Assembly (NCBI GenBank): GCA_021464245.1
Contig: JADCRB010000045.1
Location: forward strand, 210,468-274,467
DNA from: Carallia brachiata
Taxonomy: Eukaryota > Streptophyta > Magnoliopsida > Malpighiales > Rhizophoraceae
Length of the DNA: 64,000 bases
Direction: 5' to 3'
Shown piece after piece: positions 10,801 through 23,537 of this stretch. How positions within the stretch are numbered: the stretch's first letter is position 1; every line of letters starts with the position of its first letter. The translations under genes were made by a program, and so were the position numbers. The notes under the pieces are model-generated. The model did not search any database. It was not told the DNA's origin and saw only the letters and a list, made by a program, of their open reading frames with translations.

Positions 10801-13800
10801 CCCCTGTTATGCCCTGTGGTTGTATATAGGAAGTATAGGTATTCATTGTGGCATTTTTCCTTGGCATTGTAATTTGATGGTTCTTCCTCTTTCATCTGAC
10901 TTGGTGTAGCCCTCGAATGAAGAAAAAATACATCTGTGGCAAAAGATAACATGCTGTCCAAATTTTCTGCTCCATCGAAACAAGAAAGATCAGTTGGAGG
11001 ATTAGAGGGTTCTTTCAGTACGGGCAGAAAAAGCTGCAAATAATCTGGCAGTACCAACAGCTCAAGTTCCTTCTGCAAGCCAATCTACATTAAAAACCAA
11101 AATCAAACAGGCGCAAGACAGATCTGAAGATCATATATGCCAAAAGAGGATTTGTCTTCTGAGAACATTGTGAGAAAGCAAGCAAATAAATTCTCATTTT
11201 CCATGCAAGATAGAGCGGTCTATCTGAAGTCAATTGCACGACATAGTCTTGATCTTCATTTTGTAATTTCTTAAAGTCTCATCGTATATGTGCTTTTTGA
11301 CTTGTCTTTCTATCTGTGTCAATACAGGAAAATCTTTCTTGTTGTCTGTCATCTTCTTTAGCTCGCAGATGGTGCACATTTGAATGGTTCTACAGCGCAA
11401 TTGACTACCCTTGTGTTTGCTAAAAGGGAGTTTGTGGAATACTTAAATCATGTTGGCCTTGGCCACATTCCAAGACTAACTCGTGTTGAATGGGGTGTTA
11501 TAAGAAGGTACATTGTTCTTCTTTTTCTCGATGTTTTTAACCTTGCACAGGCATTTTTGGCATGAACATCATGGAAAATGTGTTGGCAAATTTTTATGCA
11601 GTTCCCTTGGGAAACCTCGGAGGTTTTCAGAGCGCTTTTTACAGGAAGAAAGGGAGAAGCTTCAACAGTATCGTGAATCTGTGAGAAAGCATTATACGGA
11701 ACTTCGTAATGGTATCAGAGAGGGACTTCCAACAGATTTAGCAAGACCTTTATCGGTTGGACAACGAGTAATTGCTCTTCATCCTAGAACAAGAGAACTT
11801 TATGATGGAAGTGTCCTCACTGTTGATCGTGACAGATGCAGGGTACAGTTTGACCGCCCTGAAATAGGAGTTGAAATTGTAAAGGTAATTGCAGTTGTTA
11901 ACATAGAGTTATATCAACTTTTTTTCGTTGCTGTTTGTGGTATGCTTGTCTTCTCATCTGCTTGACGTATTCATTTTTTAATTCATTGCATTGTTAGATA
12001 TTTCTCCTTTTCCTCTGGTAAGTATGATGGTGATTTATTACAGGATATAGACTGCATGCCTTTGAACCCATTGGATAACATGCCAGAAGCTCTTAGGAGA
12101 CATAGATTGTCTGTAATGGCTAAGGATCTGGAAATGACTGGACATTCAGATTTTGGAGGCATCAGTTCAAGCATGCATTTGGAGAATCCTCCCAGTCCCA
12201 TGAATACTTCTGCAAAGCAGGGCCAGGTATATATTTTGTCCAATTGAACTATCAGGATATTGCTATTGGCCCAAAAACATAGAAAATGTGCAATTTAGTG
12301 AACATATGCTTTAAAATTTTAATATCCTGCAGATAAGCATGGTAGAACATCATATAGAGGAAGTAACCTCTATATTTTTTTTTTCATGTCTTCTTACCGC
12401 CATCTCTTGATATGTTGGATTAGAATCTCTAAGAGGAATACTATTTGTTATTCTTGTGTTTTTGATTTCCTTACTCTTTCACCCAGGTGGATACTGACTC
12501 TGCTATTGCTCAAACCAAGCCTGAAATTGTTAATGCCCGAGAACTGGCATGTAATCAACCATCCATGGTGACAAAACTCCAAATAAATGACGCTGAGATT
12601 CAAGCTCTTTCTGGCCTGAATCATGCCCTTGATAAGAAGGTATCATATGTAGTTAGACATTATCCATCATGGAAATAGCTAATACATTTATTGGATTGCA
12701 GCATGCAAGGTGCTAGTTTGTTTTTTTGTCGAATGGATCTGTTGCTCAAGAAGCACTTGAGTGTTCCTTGCACAGCTGTAGAAGGCCAGTGGCGGGCATG
12801 CAGCTTTTGTGTATAATTTATGCTGGCAAATATTTTGATTCCCTGCTTTGCTCTTATTTGATTGTTATTCTAATCTCTTGCAGGCCTCGTCTACTTCATT
12901 CAATTTGAGGCAACACATTACTTATCCAGGAAACACACTGCCTCCTTGGCTGAAGCCCCCGGCCAAATTTGGTTTCCTCGGTGGCCTCCCAAGTTTTCAC
13001 GAGAGTCCTTTTGCATATCAAGAATCAGGGTCTAGTGTAGTTGAACTTGTCAGAGGCTCAAGATCAAAGGCACATGCAATGGTGGACGCTGCTGTTGAGG
13101 TGCTGTCTCTATTGTGTGCATGTGCAGCTCTTAGTCTCATTGTATTAACACTCGAATCCTATTTGTTAGCTGTGTCACTAAAGAGTGATTTTATTTTATA
13201 TAAAATTCAGGCAATCTCATCCTTGAAAGAAGGGCAAGATGCATTTTTGAGAATTGGAGAAGCATTGGATTCTATCGATGTAAGGCAAAAAGTATCAGAA
13301 ACTAAAGTGCAAGCAATGAGATCTCCAGAGCCAATCAATGGTAGCTTCCGACATCACAACCAGTTGATATCTAGGGCACCAGAGTCTCTGGTCAATGATG
13401 ATGCATTTGGGGCTCAGTCACATGATGATTCTGGCAAAGCTGAACCAGCATTTCCTTCAGAGCTCATTACATCGTGTGTCGCAACTTTGCTCATGATTCA
13501 GGTATTTTGAGAATGTTTGCAGTAACAATCAACTCTCATCATGCATCAGACCTGCTAACACCCTCCCCCGTAAACCGATCCCCCCAAAAAACTGATGTTG
13601 AAGGCATCCAAATACTAGAGTGGTATATGTAGCTGTGCTTCGATTTTTTGTATTTAAACAATGTTGACCAGAGTATTCTATTCCCATATCATGCAGGCAT
13701 GTACTGAACGACAGTATCCCCCAGCTGATGTGGCTCAGATGATCGATTCTGCTGTTACCAGCCTGCACCCGCGCTGCCCTCAAAATCAGTCAGTCTATAG

Positions 13801-13861
13801 AGAGATACAGACGTGCATGGGAAGAATCAAGACCCAAATATTAGCTTTGATACCAACATAA
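4422..13861 (+). CDS. ALY: ALWAYS EARLY (LIN9-like) DREAM/MuvB subunit, frame-disrupted copy
   Basis: LIN9 homologue, a chromatin subunit of the plant DREAM/MuvB cell-cycle complex, nuclear. Supported exons: 4,408-4,523, 5,065-5,163, 5,284-5,346, 6,283-6,360, 6,517-6,676, 7,679-7,944, 8,042-8,411, 9,310-9,369, 9,783-10,066, 10,192-10,254, a broken stretch 10,460-11,230, 11,328-11,507, 11,602-11,884, 12,044-12,226, perhaps a 30-base exon 12,333-12,362, 12,487-12,639, 12,884-13,099, 13,211-13,501 and 13,697-13,861 (TAA). The start is [18 protein letters not shown] domain spans residues about 42-90 ([19 protein letters not shown]). The DIRP domain lies in 11,328-11,884 ([23 protein letters not shown]). 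Exon phases join correctly everywhere outside the broken stretch. That stretch has a TAG at 10,502, frameshifts near 11,030, 11,100 and 11,128, and a one-base insertion near 11,414 that puts TAA at 11,421. An exon expected between 12,639 and 12,884 is not found. Pseudogene, divergent paralogue or assembly error all remain possible. Confidence 0.85.
4690..4800 (+). mobile_element. Au-type SINE fragment in an ALY intron
   Basis: The sequence GAGTCTTGGTATAATGGTAA, followed by GGAGGTCACAGGTTTGAG and a tail with CTCCTTGTAAAAACAGGGGTAA, matches my memory of the plant Au SINE, whose tRNA-like head carries an A box (TGGTATAATGGT) and a B box (GGTTTGAG). It sits in the sense direction in the intron between the first two coding exons. 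Target duplications were not resolved. Confidence 0.65.
4861..4894. repeat. 24-base C run followed by 10 A
   Basis: An uninterrupted C24 (4,861-4,884) followed by A10 lies in the same ALY intron. Such a long C homopolymer is rare in plant DNA and prone to sequencing error, so its true length is doubtful. Confidence 0.9.
5378..5424. repeat. (TA)n and (GA)n microsatellites
   Basis: A short TATATATATA stretch and an AGAGAG stretch lie in the ALY intron after the SANT exons. A comparable (CT)n tract sits at about 10,434-10,456, just before the acceptor of the disrupted ALY exon. Confidence 0.85.
10460..11423 (+). other. Frame-disrupted segment of ALY
   Basis: Read in one frame from the acceptor at 10,459, the exon stops at TAG 10,502-10,504. 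ALY-like peptide resumes near 10,940 ([16 protein letters not shown]). It moves to another frame near 11,030 ([17 protein letters not shown]), again near 11,100 (SNRRKTDLK) and again near 11,128 ([14 protein letters not shown]). After the next acceptor the frame breaks inside the DIRP domain at CCTTGTGTTTGC (11,409-11,420), where PWFAKREF is expected. About 400 bases (10,505-10,905) show no coding likeness and may be an insertion or intron. Exons on both sides are clean. Confidence 0.75.
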
Positions 13862-14653
13862 ATTTGATAGAGTTAGCCCATATATGATTAGCTCCTGTCC
13901 ATAAAATGATGAAATTTGGTTTTGGCAACAAGTTCCCAGTTGTAATCTATCCCATCCAACCTTCTGCAGGTTCATGCTAATCATGTGACAAGCCCCGAAT
14001 GATTTCTTGGCAGGATCATTATATCTCGTAGGTTTTTTTTTTGCCACTTTTGTAACGTGGCTTTTGTACTCACATTTTGGGCATCCACCATCAATAAAAT
14101 CAGTGAATTTTGTTTTCTTTTTTGGGTCTGTTTCTATCAGATTACGGAAAACAGGGGTTTGAAATGCATTTGCAAAGCAATTTAAACCAGAAATAAAAAG
14201 TTCATTTGACAATTCAATCAACAATCAAGAGTAGCATAAGACATTTGGTCGCTTGGGTGCTGGCAGCCTGGCATATTGTAACTTTAAGTCAGATGGAGGC
14301 CAAAACATAAATGCCAACGGCCAATTTAATGAGCACGGAGAATAGCAACTGAAACTTAAGCAACCAGCCATGCATTATATACGAACTGCATAGGCTGCCA
14401 CATGCAGTCTACTGCATTCTTTTGCCTTCCATCTCCTGTTAGACCTAAACAAGGCAGTTACTTGGCAGCTAGGGCTGGTTGACAATAATTAGGTATAGCG
14501 GGAAAATTCATTTTGAATTCTCTCATAAAAAATGAGTAGGGCTCAAAAGCAAGAGGCCCTCCAATCAAAGAGTTAAGAAATTAATGAGAATCAAATCCAT
14601 TTCCCACCAATGGCAACTAAGCAAAATCCCATGAAGAATAGCTATAATCTACG
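13862..14653. other. Convergent 3' intergenic region, ALY / SNF4
   Basis: About 790 bases separate the stop codons of the two convergent genes. They should hold both 3' UTRs. I see no further gene. Confidence 0.6.
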
Positions 14654-17600
14654 TTAGCCAAGCAGGAATCTGAACACATCACTCAATGAAATAATCCCTT
14701 CCACACGCTTGCTGCCAGCCTCCACGATCAAAATTCGCCTGACCCCTAGATAGATCAAAAAACGAAGCGGTCTGAGAGATATATACCCAAAAAGTCTGAG
14801 GTGGTGAAAAGTCATGCGTAGAACTACTTGCACCATCATAAAAAGATATATATAACTGGATTGGTTAAGTACCAGGATTTGCCAATCGCTCCATTACTTT
14901 GTGTAGGGGATCAGACCGCACACACATCTGACATCTCTGCCCATTGTATAACCCATATGGAGAGTTTGCATCTTGTTGCAATTGCAAGGCCTAGAAGATA
15001 AAAAGGGGCAGGCCAAATTGTTTATTCTTTTTCATTCATATTCAAGGAAATTTGAAACTGTAACATGCTTCAAGGGACATCCTCTTGATTAAAATTTTAA
15101 AAATTCTCACATACAAAAATTTGTGCAGGGTCTGCATGAGTCTTTTAGGACCAGCGGCAACTGGTTTAAAAAAAAAAGCACTTATAACTGAATGGCAATA
15201 AAGTACCCACGGAAAACATCTAAAAATTACCTGGTGAATACTTATTTCATCAAGATGGGCTTGCGTATAGGCTCTATCTCTTGCCAGGGCAGTGATATCA
15301 CTGTTAATGAAATGAACACAGCATGTTACAATTGGATTACATTTTTGACGTAATCAACAAAGGCAGCAACTAAATGTTACCTTCGTGAATATATGTCCAG
15401 CAGTGAATCATTGTCATCCACGATTGGTATTGAACTGACTTCAGCTGCAACATAGGATGCAGCAGCATAAGATCACAAATAACAAAAGTAAAAATTATGT
15501 CCAAAAGCAGCCATTTAGAGTGAATCGGCACACATGAAGGCACAAACCACACATACACACACAACAACACAAATGGGAAGTTCTGAGGTTGGGGGGAGGA
15601 AGAGAAGGAAAAGAGCTTCTCTTTTCTGGTATTCCTTGGCAGTAAGACTTACCCTGTATTAGCATAGATAGGGCTGCACTAAGGGAAGCATTTGGTCTCA
15701 ACATAGCAAGTGGACGTCTATTTGGTTCCCCGATTTTTGGGACCCAAGTACCCAAACGAATTGAACAAACAGGTTGTTGAAGAATTGGCAAGGAACTAGC
15801 AGAATGTCTAAATTGCCTGCATATACCTGAAAACCAAGTCAATACATTAGTCACTTCTCAAACAACCAACTCAGCAAATCAGAAAAACTTACATTTTAGT
15901 ATTCCAGACAGGGAAGCAAGATGTAGTAGCTGGGGGGAAGAACCATCAGGTGAAGAAGAATGAATAATAGGAACTGTTGAGACTTTGTTATGCAAAAGTT
16001 TCAAAGCAACGTCTTTCAGAGACTCGTTAGGTCTGGCCTGCATAAAACATGCGTTTATAGGTTATAAATTAGCTAAACACACTTCTAAAAATCAGAAAAA
16101 GGGAACCATGACCTCAGAGGGTTATAAGCTCTACATCATAAACAATTCATTCCACTACCTAATCCCATAATATTTAGATCCAGACACATTACGAATGACC
16201 CATTTTACCGAAGGACTTACTTAATTCAGCTAGTCAATCATTAATGGCACCAGTGTTAACAATGTCTCAAACCACATGCACCCTAATGATGCACCCAAGA
16301 AAAGCTTACCGATTCAGATTTCAAATAGAAACATCAATTTTCCAGCAACCATACTCCCGAAAGAATTTCAGACCTTTCAAACTGAAACTAAAAGGTAACC
16401 TCGTGGAAAAGAGCTGATACAAGGTTAAAGTTTTCACCCTTAAGGGACATGAAAAGAGTGCCAATGTATAATGGGACTGCAATAAGAGTTTTGCATAGTA
16501 GAGAATCTTCATAAGGATGCAGTGTCCAAATTTATATCTTTTAATGAAATTAATGCAAATTTTCATGCATTTGCAAATTAACATGGTTTCAGATCACAAT
16601 ATAATGAAATTAATGCATGCTAATAATCAAGTAACGAACATGTAAACACCATTTGCATAGCAGAGAATCTCAGAAAGACATCAGAGGCATTTGAATATCA
16701 TTTTTGTAGCAGAGAATCTTCGTAAAACATCAAAGATACTTACATGAATGAAAGGTCTAGAATAGGTTCCACCATTGCCATCAATTTGTCTCTTAAGATG
16801 CAACTTGCCTACTTTCCAAGCTGATATAGTATGCGTCTCCAATTCTTCCTCTGTCAAATTGGATCCGCATTTTCCAAGCTGAAATACAATGTTTTAAGAA
16901 AAGTCTCCAGGAACACAAAAGCGAAGCCATGTACAAAAATGAGAAGCTCGATGAAACTCTAATATGGTGGTGCGAAATTTGGCCGGTGGAAGACCATAGC
17001 ATCAAGGCAGAAGAACTAAGCAATGTTACTCCACTGTTCCTATTCAGGTTTTTTTCTCAAAAAAAAAAAAAAAAAAAACCCTTTTTTCACCTTTTCTTGT
17101 GGGGTCTATTGACCACCATGAATGCTAGTGCTCAGAAGGCTTTAACCTTAACAGAGTTCTTCAGTCCATGGCACAAGATACGTGACTCGTTTCTTTCTTA
17201 AGTTCAAACAATAAGTTTCAAAATACCCAACAAGCTCAAAATATCAAAGGTTATCTTTCAAGACAAGCAGCAAGATACACACCTCCTTCAGAATAAGGAT
17301 GAAATCCAATGCACTAAGAACACCAACAAACTGGCCCTTGCAAAAGTCCCAAAGAGGAGCCAAAGGGATTCCCTAAAGCATGATTAACCAGCAAACAAAG
17401 GAAATGATTTGTGATCAGCAAAGTGTACACATACCAAAAGCATGGGAGTGATCAAAAGAAAAGTCTAGAGCGTCAATAGCTACAGATGATTACAGAATAT
17501 TATACATAAAAGCAATAACTGGGCAAAAAGGTTGATCTTCAAGTGAATGATAGAATGCCATTGTTTCTTAACAACTGGCGCTCATGTATTTCTGAGGGTA

Positions 17601-19519
17601 CAGAAGATATTCACCTGCTCATAGAGAATATGGAATGCCTGCTTCACAGGTAAGTTGACGTCCAAGGCGATAACCTATGAAGTTATACACCATTAGAAAG
17701 ACACAACTCTCCCACAGTAAAGTGGTTGAACCAAATAAAATGAAAATCTTAATAGCTCTCAAAGAGGTAAAGCATTCAAACCTTGCCTGACTCAGGAAGC
17801 AGTCCATATGCAGTATGGGCGGACAAGAATGCATATATACGGTGACGAGAAACTTCCAAATCAGCCTCTGATATACTTGGGGCAATTTCCTGAATTAACA
17901 CCAAACAATGTCACTGATTATGGGTATATATGAAGAACGACGGGAGAAAAGGTATAAGAGAAGCAAATGCAAATGGACCTATATCTCTAGAGAAAAGCAC
18001 ATTCACAAATTATAAATCCAAGGAAAAATGGTTGTCAGACTCATCAGAAGAGTCTGATACAAAACATCATTCAGGAAAAATAAGAATGCATAACATGACA
18101 ATACCATGACAAGACAATAGGTTTTGATAACCTACCAAAATTTCCCAATCAGTAAGTTGCCTTACCGGACATAAAAAAACATCATCAAGCTCCATAGTGG
18201 GCCTCCAAGATATCTCAGGATTGGGGATTGCAGGTATCATATTCAATTGTCTGTCCAAAAAGAGGATATTTACTGTACCATAATTCCCCCTTGCATACTG
18301 TTGGTGCTCATCATGGCGCCATTCACCATCAACCAAAAACTTGTACTGCAATATCAATAAATAAATCTCAAAATGAGCACACTAAAAAGAAAAAAAAAAC
18401 TACGGTAGTCTGTGCAAATGACATTCTATATCACACAAACATTAACAGCAGAATCTATACTCCAGAAGATATTTCCAGAATAATATAGCCCCCAGATCTT
18501 ACACAAAAGGCAACATATCGATGATACCAACTTTGGAGCTATAGGAGACTTGACGGTTTCTAAGCCTCCACCATTTGTCATCCTATTGACATTGGATTCA
18601 CACATAATATAAGTACATGATAGTCCAGCCTTCTAGTATATTCCATCATTTTCCAGGTTAGAAACCTAGTAACAGATATAGACAATGAAACTAGCTTCTT
18701 CTCCATTCAAACATATTTTTTCTTGACATCCAAATTTATCTGCTCGACATAATATGCCAAAGCAATCGTGTGTGTGAAAGAAAGACAGAGAGAGAGAGAA
18801 GAGAGAGAGAGTTAAAGGAGGAGTCAGAAAAAGGCATTGATGTCAGAAGAGTCCGTAAACAGGTTCAATCCAATAGCGAAAGGAATGAATTACAGAACCT
18901 TGGCGTAATACACAATAAATTACACCAGCAGATTATCAAACAAGAAGCATTTCAATACTCCATGATATTTTTCTTTTTCTTTTACATCTGCTCCTCTTCC
19001 ACATCCCTACTCTAATAAGTTTTTTTCGGATGGAATAATAATTGTGTTTCTCTGTTCTATCTTTGCATTGCTGTGAGCCTTTCAAGTGAGATAGACCACG
19101 TATAATCGGGAAATCGTGCCAATTACCATCAACGATCTTACTTTCCTTAAATGAAACAATAACAAGAAGCTCCCACAACAGAAAATACCACCTATTAATT
19201 GTAGGCATAGATTTTAAAAATACTTGCACAAAACAGATTGAGCATAACAGATGTAACAATCATAGAAGTTAGCTAACCTGGTGATATCCTGGAGTTAAGC
19301 TACAAATAACTTGAAACACAGTTGGGCACCCCTCTACTGGGGACATGGGTACATGTTCAGTCGACCTGTCGAGATTACAAATCCAAATTATAGTATAAAG
19401 CTTAAAACCTAAGGAAATACCATATACTAACAATAACAGAACTTGAAAACCGTTTATAAATACACTCAAAACATGTTAAAAAAAAAAAAAAATCTTTGTC
19501 TGTTTACTATTCGAGAATC

Positions 19520-19551
<32 letters not shown>

Positions 19552-19736
19552 AAGGAAAGAAAACTCTTTAGAAATCAAAAGAAAATGGTGAAAACCATAC
19601 CAAACAAACAATTATCAGTAACTCACCCAGTGAAAGAACCACTGAGGAAAACACGTCTCCCTCCATGAGGCCAGACAAAGCGCACTGGAATTAACCCGCT
19701 ATTTTCATGGCCAGTGTTTGGACCAGAACCAAACAT
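14654..19736 (-). CDS. SNF4: SNF4-type SnRK1 regulatory subunit (CBM48-CBS fusion, KIN beta-gamma)
   Basis: Plant-specific regulatory subunit of the SnRK1 energy-sensing kinase, joining a glycogen-binding-like domain to four CBS motifs. Exons in transcript order: 19,736-19,627, 19,365-19,278, 18,345-18,166, 17,889-17,782, 17,674-17,615, 17,372-17,283, 16,878-16,744, 16,037-15,893, 15,826-15,653, 15,444-15,381, 15,300-15,231, 14,990-14,873, 14,745-14,654 (TAA). All phases agree and give 477 aa, close to the Arabidopsis SNF4 length as I recall it. The CBM48 part spans residues about 12-110 ([20 protein letters not shown], then [20 protein letters not shown]). The CBS region runs from about residue 140 to the end, closing with [20 protein letters not shown] and SDVFRFLLG. 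The start ATG gives MFGSGPNTG, usual for this family. No break seen; it should be functional. It has no evident functional link to its ALY neighbour. Confidence 0.93.
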
Positions 19737-20560
19737 TTCCGTCCCAAATATAATTTATATAAATACACTCAGGAGGCAAATACTTATCAAAACTAAGCCA
19801 ATTTTGTAATAACTCCCAACTTGGAAAAGAAGGAACAAAGAAATCAACTAATCATCATCTGCATGGCTCCAATGCATAACTCCAAATAGTAAATAATTAA
19901 AATTGAAAACGACACAATCAATAGGGATCCCCCACAGTTTGGCAGAGGATCCCTTCTGGCTTACTCATGCAGAATCCCCAAAAACAAAACCCTAGAAACT
20001 GCAATTTCAAACCTTTTTAGATATCCTAATCAAGAACCAACTAAGGCCACCGAATTTGGGCTCAAATTCAATAATCCTCTACATGCAACACCAACCAAAT
20101 TCAGAACCCCCACTCCTGATCAACAATTCAATCCCCAGAAGTCCAGCAAATCAAACTGACAAGAAAATCCCCCAACAACCCACCAAAGAAAGCACCAAAA
20201 ATAACAAAACCACCAGCAGTTGAAGCTCTGATCCGGTCCAAGATTGAATCTTTATATGTTAATCGAATCTAGGGGCTCAAAATAATAAAACCCAAGAAGA
20301 GAATTGAGTGAATGGGTCTGAGTTTGGTGCTAATTTTGGGAAAATTACGAGGAGACAAGAAAGAAAAATCCCAACTTTTTACAAGGACTGAAGGGAAACT
20401 GGCATTGTTAGATCTCAAAAGGGAGGGATTTTGATGTTTAGCAATCTTTTTCTTTGTGTTTTTTTTTTCTTTTTCAGACTATCTTTTTGAGGGAAGAGAA
20501 TCTGATGAGCGATGAATGAAGAAAGAAAACAGAAAAAGAGAAGGGGCAATAAATAAAACA
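19737..20560 (-). promoter_or_regulatory. SNF4 5' UTR and promoter region
   Basis: Upstream of the SNF4 ATG the minus strand shows GT/TG-rich leader sequence to about 20,400, then pyrimidine-rich DNA (20,440-20,560). A 5' UTR intron is likely but its borders are not certain. No clear TATA box was picked out. Confidence 0.45.
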
Positions 20561-23530
20561 AAATAAAATAAATGCCTGTTGTTAAATTAAAATCTATGGG
20601 CGGTGATTGGTTATTAAGTTTGAGGTAACCATCCATATGCATGCATAATTGGGCACTTATTAATAATGGTAAGATTACGTAAAGGTATTAAGTGAAATAT
20701 ATAAAAGTTAATAGTTAATTTAATATTATTTATAATTTTTTTAATTTAATAATTTTTTCTACACTTTAAAATCGAATTATTACATATCCATAAATACGTA
20801 ACCCAAATGTATTTTTATATTAAAAATTCTTTCCATTCTTTTTGTGTTGCTAATTTTTTTAGAGATTTTTAGCCAACATCATTTACCAACTAATTAAATC
20901 ACTCAAATGTTCACTATCCAATAATTTGGGTTAAGCGAAAACTATTTGAAACTTTAGAATGATGAGTTGATTACCAAATACCAAAAACGAAACTAAGATT
21001 ACTAGAAATTGAATACTTTAATTTTGTGACCTATTACAATGAACTTTTTGTTATGCATTGAATATTTTACCAAATTGAATAAAAAGATTATACAAATATT
21101 TTTCTTTCAGAATATTCTAGTATGTTATAATTTAGAGTTTAATTTTTAAAATTTTAAATTTTAATCTTGGAGAGATGTGTAGAATTTATAAGAAACAGAA
21201 CAATTATTCATATTATATAGTTTATATATGAATGAACTTTCTAATAAAAAGGAAATTTGTATCAATCACACTGAATGGTTATAAATAAATTTATTCATGT
21301 CGATAATCAAAACTTTTTGTTTCCCATTAATACTGAAAACCCAAAATGAATTGCTAATTATCAAATTGTTAAGTCTATTTGCCTATTATACTTTCTATCT
21401 GTATATATTATGTACGAATATATTAGAAAATCCAGTCCCTTGCAAAAGTTGACACGATTCCTACAAGAGCTTGTGCATTTAAATTATGCAGCACGTAGTG
21501 GAATTACAAAAACCAGTATCACGAGGTTTTAGTGACACTAAAACAGTGTCTGGAATTGTGTTTGGGAGAGTGAAAAAAGGAGTGAGAGAGAAGAAAATAG
21601 AAGAGAAATGGTAAGTACTTTTAGACAGTGCAAAATGAGAGAGAGAAAATCAAATTTTCCTTTTTAATCCACAAAAATCATCCCTCTCAATCTTGGAAAT
21701 AAAGTTGTTGATTCCCTTTTTTTATTTAAAAAACTATATTATTCTCATTATCTATTACAAATTTATTTAAAACAAAAAAAATCTTATTAAATATTTACTG
21801 AAAAAGAAATATCATAAATTTATTAAACTAAATTTATACAAAAATTTTACATATAATTTACAAATCAAATATTTTTAACATTATATATAATATTTTTTTA
21901 GAGAGTAAAATTAAAATTTTCATAGATAATAATTTTTTTTTTTTTTTGTTTTTCATTACCCTATAGAGAATTAAAAAATTTTCGCTTCTCTAATTTTTCT
22001 TTCCCCACTTTACTCTCCGTCTACTTTCTTTTATTCAAATACAGAGTTATTGTAGTGGTAGAAGTTCTAACTTGTTCTACTTTCTCACTTTTTCCTCTCC
22101 TCAAGGGAGACTGACCCTTGTTTCCGAGGTAAAAAAAAAAAAAACAAAACCAATGTCCAGCAGTTTCCTCAACTCAAATCAATTGGTAAAGGAAATACAC
22201 GTGAAAAATGAAACCTACGCACCACTTAAGCACGCAAGAACCGAGTTCTAAGTCCCGATAAAAAATGGAAGATGGGTGGTCGGGTGGCTGCGAGTGTAAA
22301 ATTAACTAAACTCTTATAATATAAGTCTTTTAGGCAAAGCAAAGAGAAACAAACTATTTGTCTGGCTGCTTTAGCATGCTTTTGTGGGAAAATTTAATTA
22401 AATTCAAATAGAAGTTATTCACTAAGCGGAAATAATAATAACACATGCAATATATGGAGAAAAATAAACATTCACCGTACAAGTTGGTGACATGCAAAGG
22501 GCAGCGACTTGGACGGTGGGGATGCTTGGATAGTTGGGTTGAACGGTGATGATGTCACGAACAAGTAGGCCACGGGGCCAATATGCAATGAGCGCCGGTG
22601 CCATAAATAAATGTCCATGGCTTTCTAACCTCCACCTTTACCACCACCCTAGAGGGTATTTTTGTTAGTGATTCAGTATAATTTTTACTGTATTAATTTA
22701 AATTTGAGTATCAATGATTAAATTTTTCATATTAAAAAATAAATTTTTTTGCATGTTGTTAGTTCAGTTAATATCGAGATCAAGATATGAGAGCCCAGTA
22801 GAACCAAATAATATTTGGGTGATAGGCTCTCTCTATTAGAGAAATTAAATAAGAACATCAATAGGTATCCCAGTCTCGGTTTACAAGCGTGACAATCTAA
22901 ATATCTATTATGCATTTTTTTTGGTAAAAAAAAACTTTACCATTTCAGGAAACAGAGAAAAAGAAAGAAAATAATGAAAAAAAAAAAAGAAAATTTGTAT
23001 AGCATCAAGGACTTTATAAATGAGAGGTCGCGAATATAGGTTCACGCTGCCCCATTTTCTAGAGAGGCTACGTGCTTTATTCATAATTCAATATACACGT
23101 AAAAAATTCATTCAAATTTAATTAACATGTAACACAATTTTTTTTGGGGGTCGAAGTGATGGTGTAATACATTATTTGATTCAACTGAAAATAATTAATA
23201 AAATAATGCAGATGTCATTATAATAACATGAAAGTGAGTTAATAATAATAATAAAAGAAAAGTTAAGAAATTTTATTATCTTCTCAATTGATTCTAGTTG
23301 TATTCGTTTTTTTTTTTTTGATGAGAAACTTTAAACAAACAACTTAAAAGAAAATAACAAACAAGACAAAGTAATAACTACGTAATCGTGCCTCCTTTAG
23401 AATTGGTACACCAACTTAATTTGTAAATAATAAAGTCTCAATACCTAATAAGGATCATCCCAAACTTAAAAAGAAGTGGACGACAACCACCACCCCCCCC
23501 CCCCCAAATGGCAATAAAATATGTATAAAA
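20561..23530. other. AT-rich intergenic region
   Basis: Very AT-rich, with long T and A runs and no recognisable gene. At about 21,550-22,060 there is a region whose ends (TGTGTTTGGGAGAGTG and, inverted, CTGTATTTGAATAAAAG) weakly resemble terminal inverted repeats. A GC-richer island at 22,480-22,620 is described separately. A C-run of about 14 lies at 23,496-23,508. Confidence 0.5.
22422..22604 (-). other. Isolated small ORF in a GC-richer island, product unknown
   Basis: A 60-codon open frame starts MAPALIAYWPRGLLVRD on the minus strand, in an island clearly richer in G and C than its surroundings. A TATA-like TTTATTTATGG abuts the ATG, which is too close to serve as its promoter. I recognise no family. 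It could be a relic of a larger gene. Coding status is doubtful. Confidence 0.2.
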
Positions 23531-23537
23531 ATTTGGG

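Noticed and set aside
10701..11078. Minus-strand ORF of 125 codons in the broken ALY segment
   Set aside because: The plus strand keeps ALY-like peptides in pieces here; the minus frame shows no recognisable protein.
13841..14224. 127-codon minus-strand ORF between ALY and SNF4
   Set aside because: It overlaps the ALY stop and 3' UTR, has no family likeness and no exon-like neighbours.
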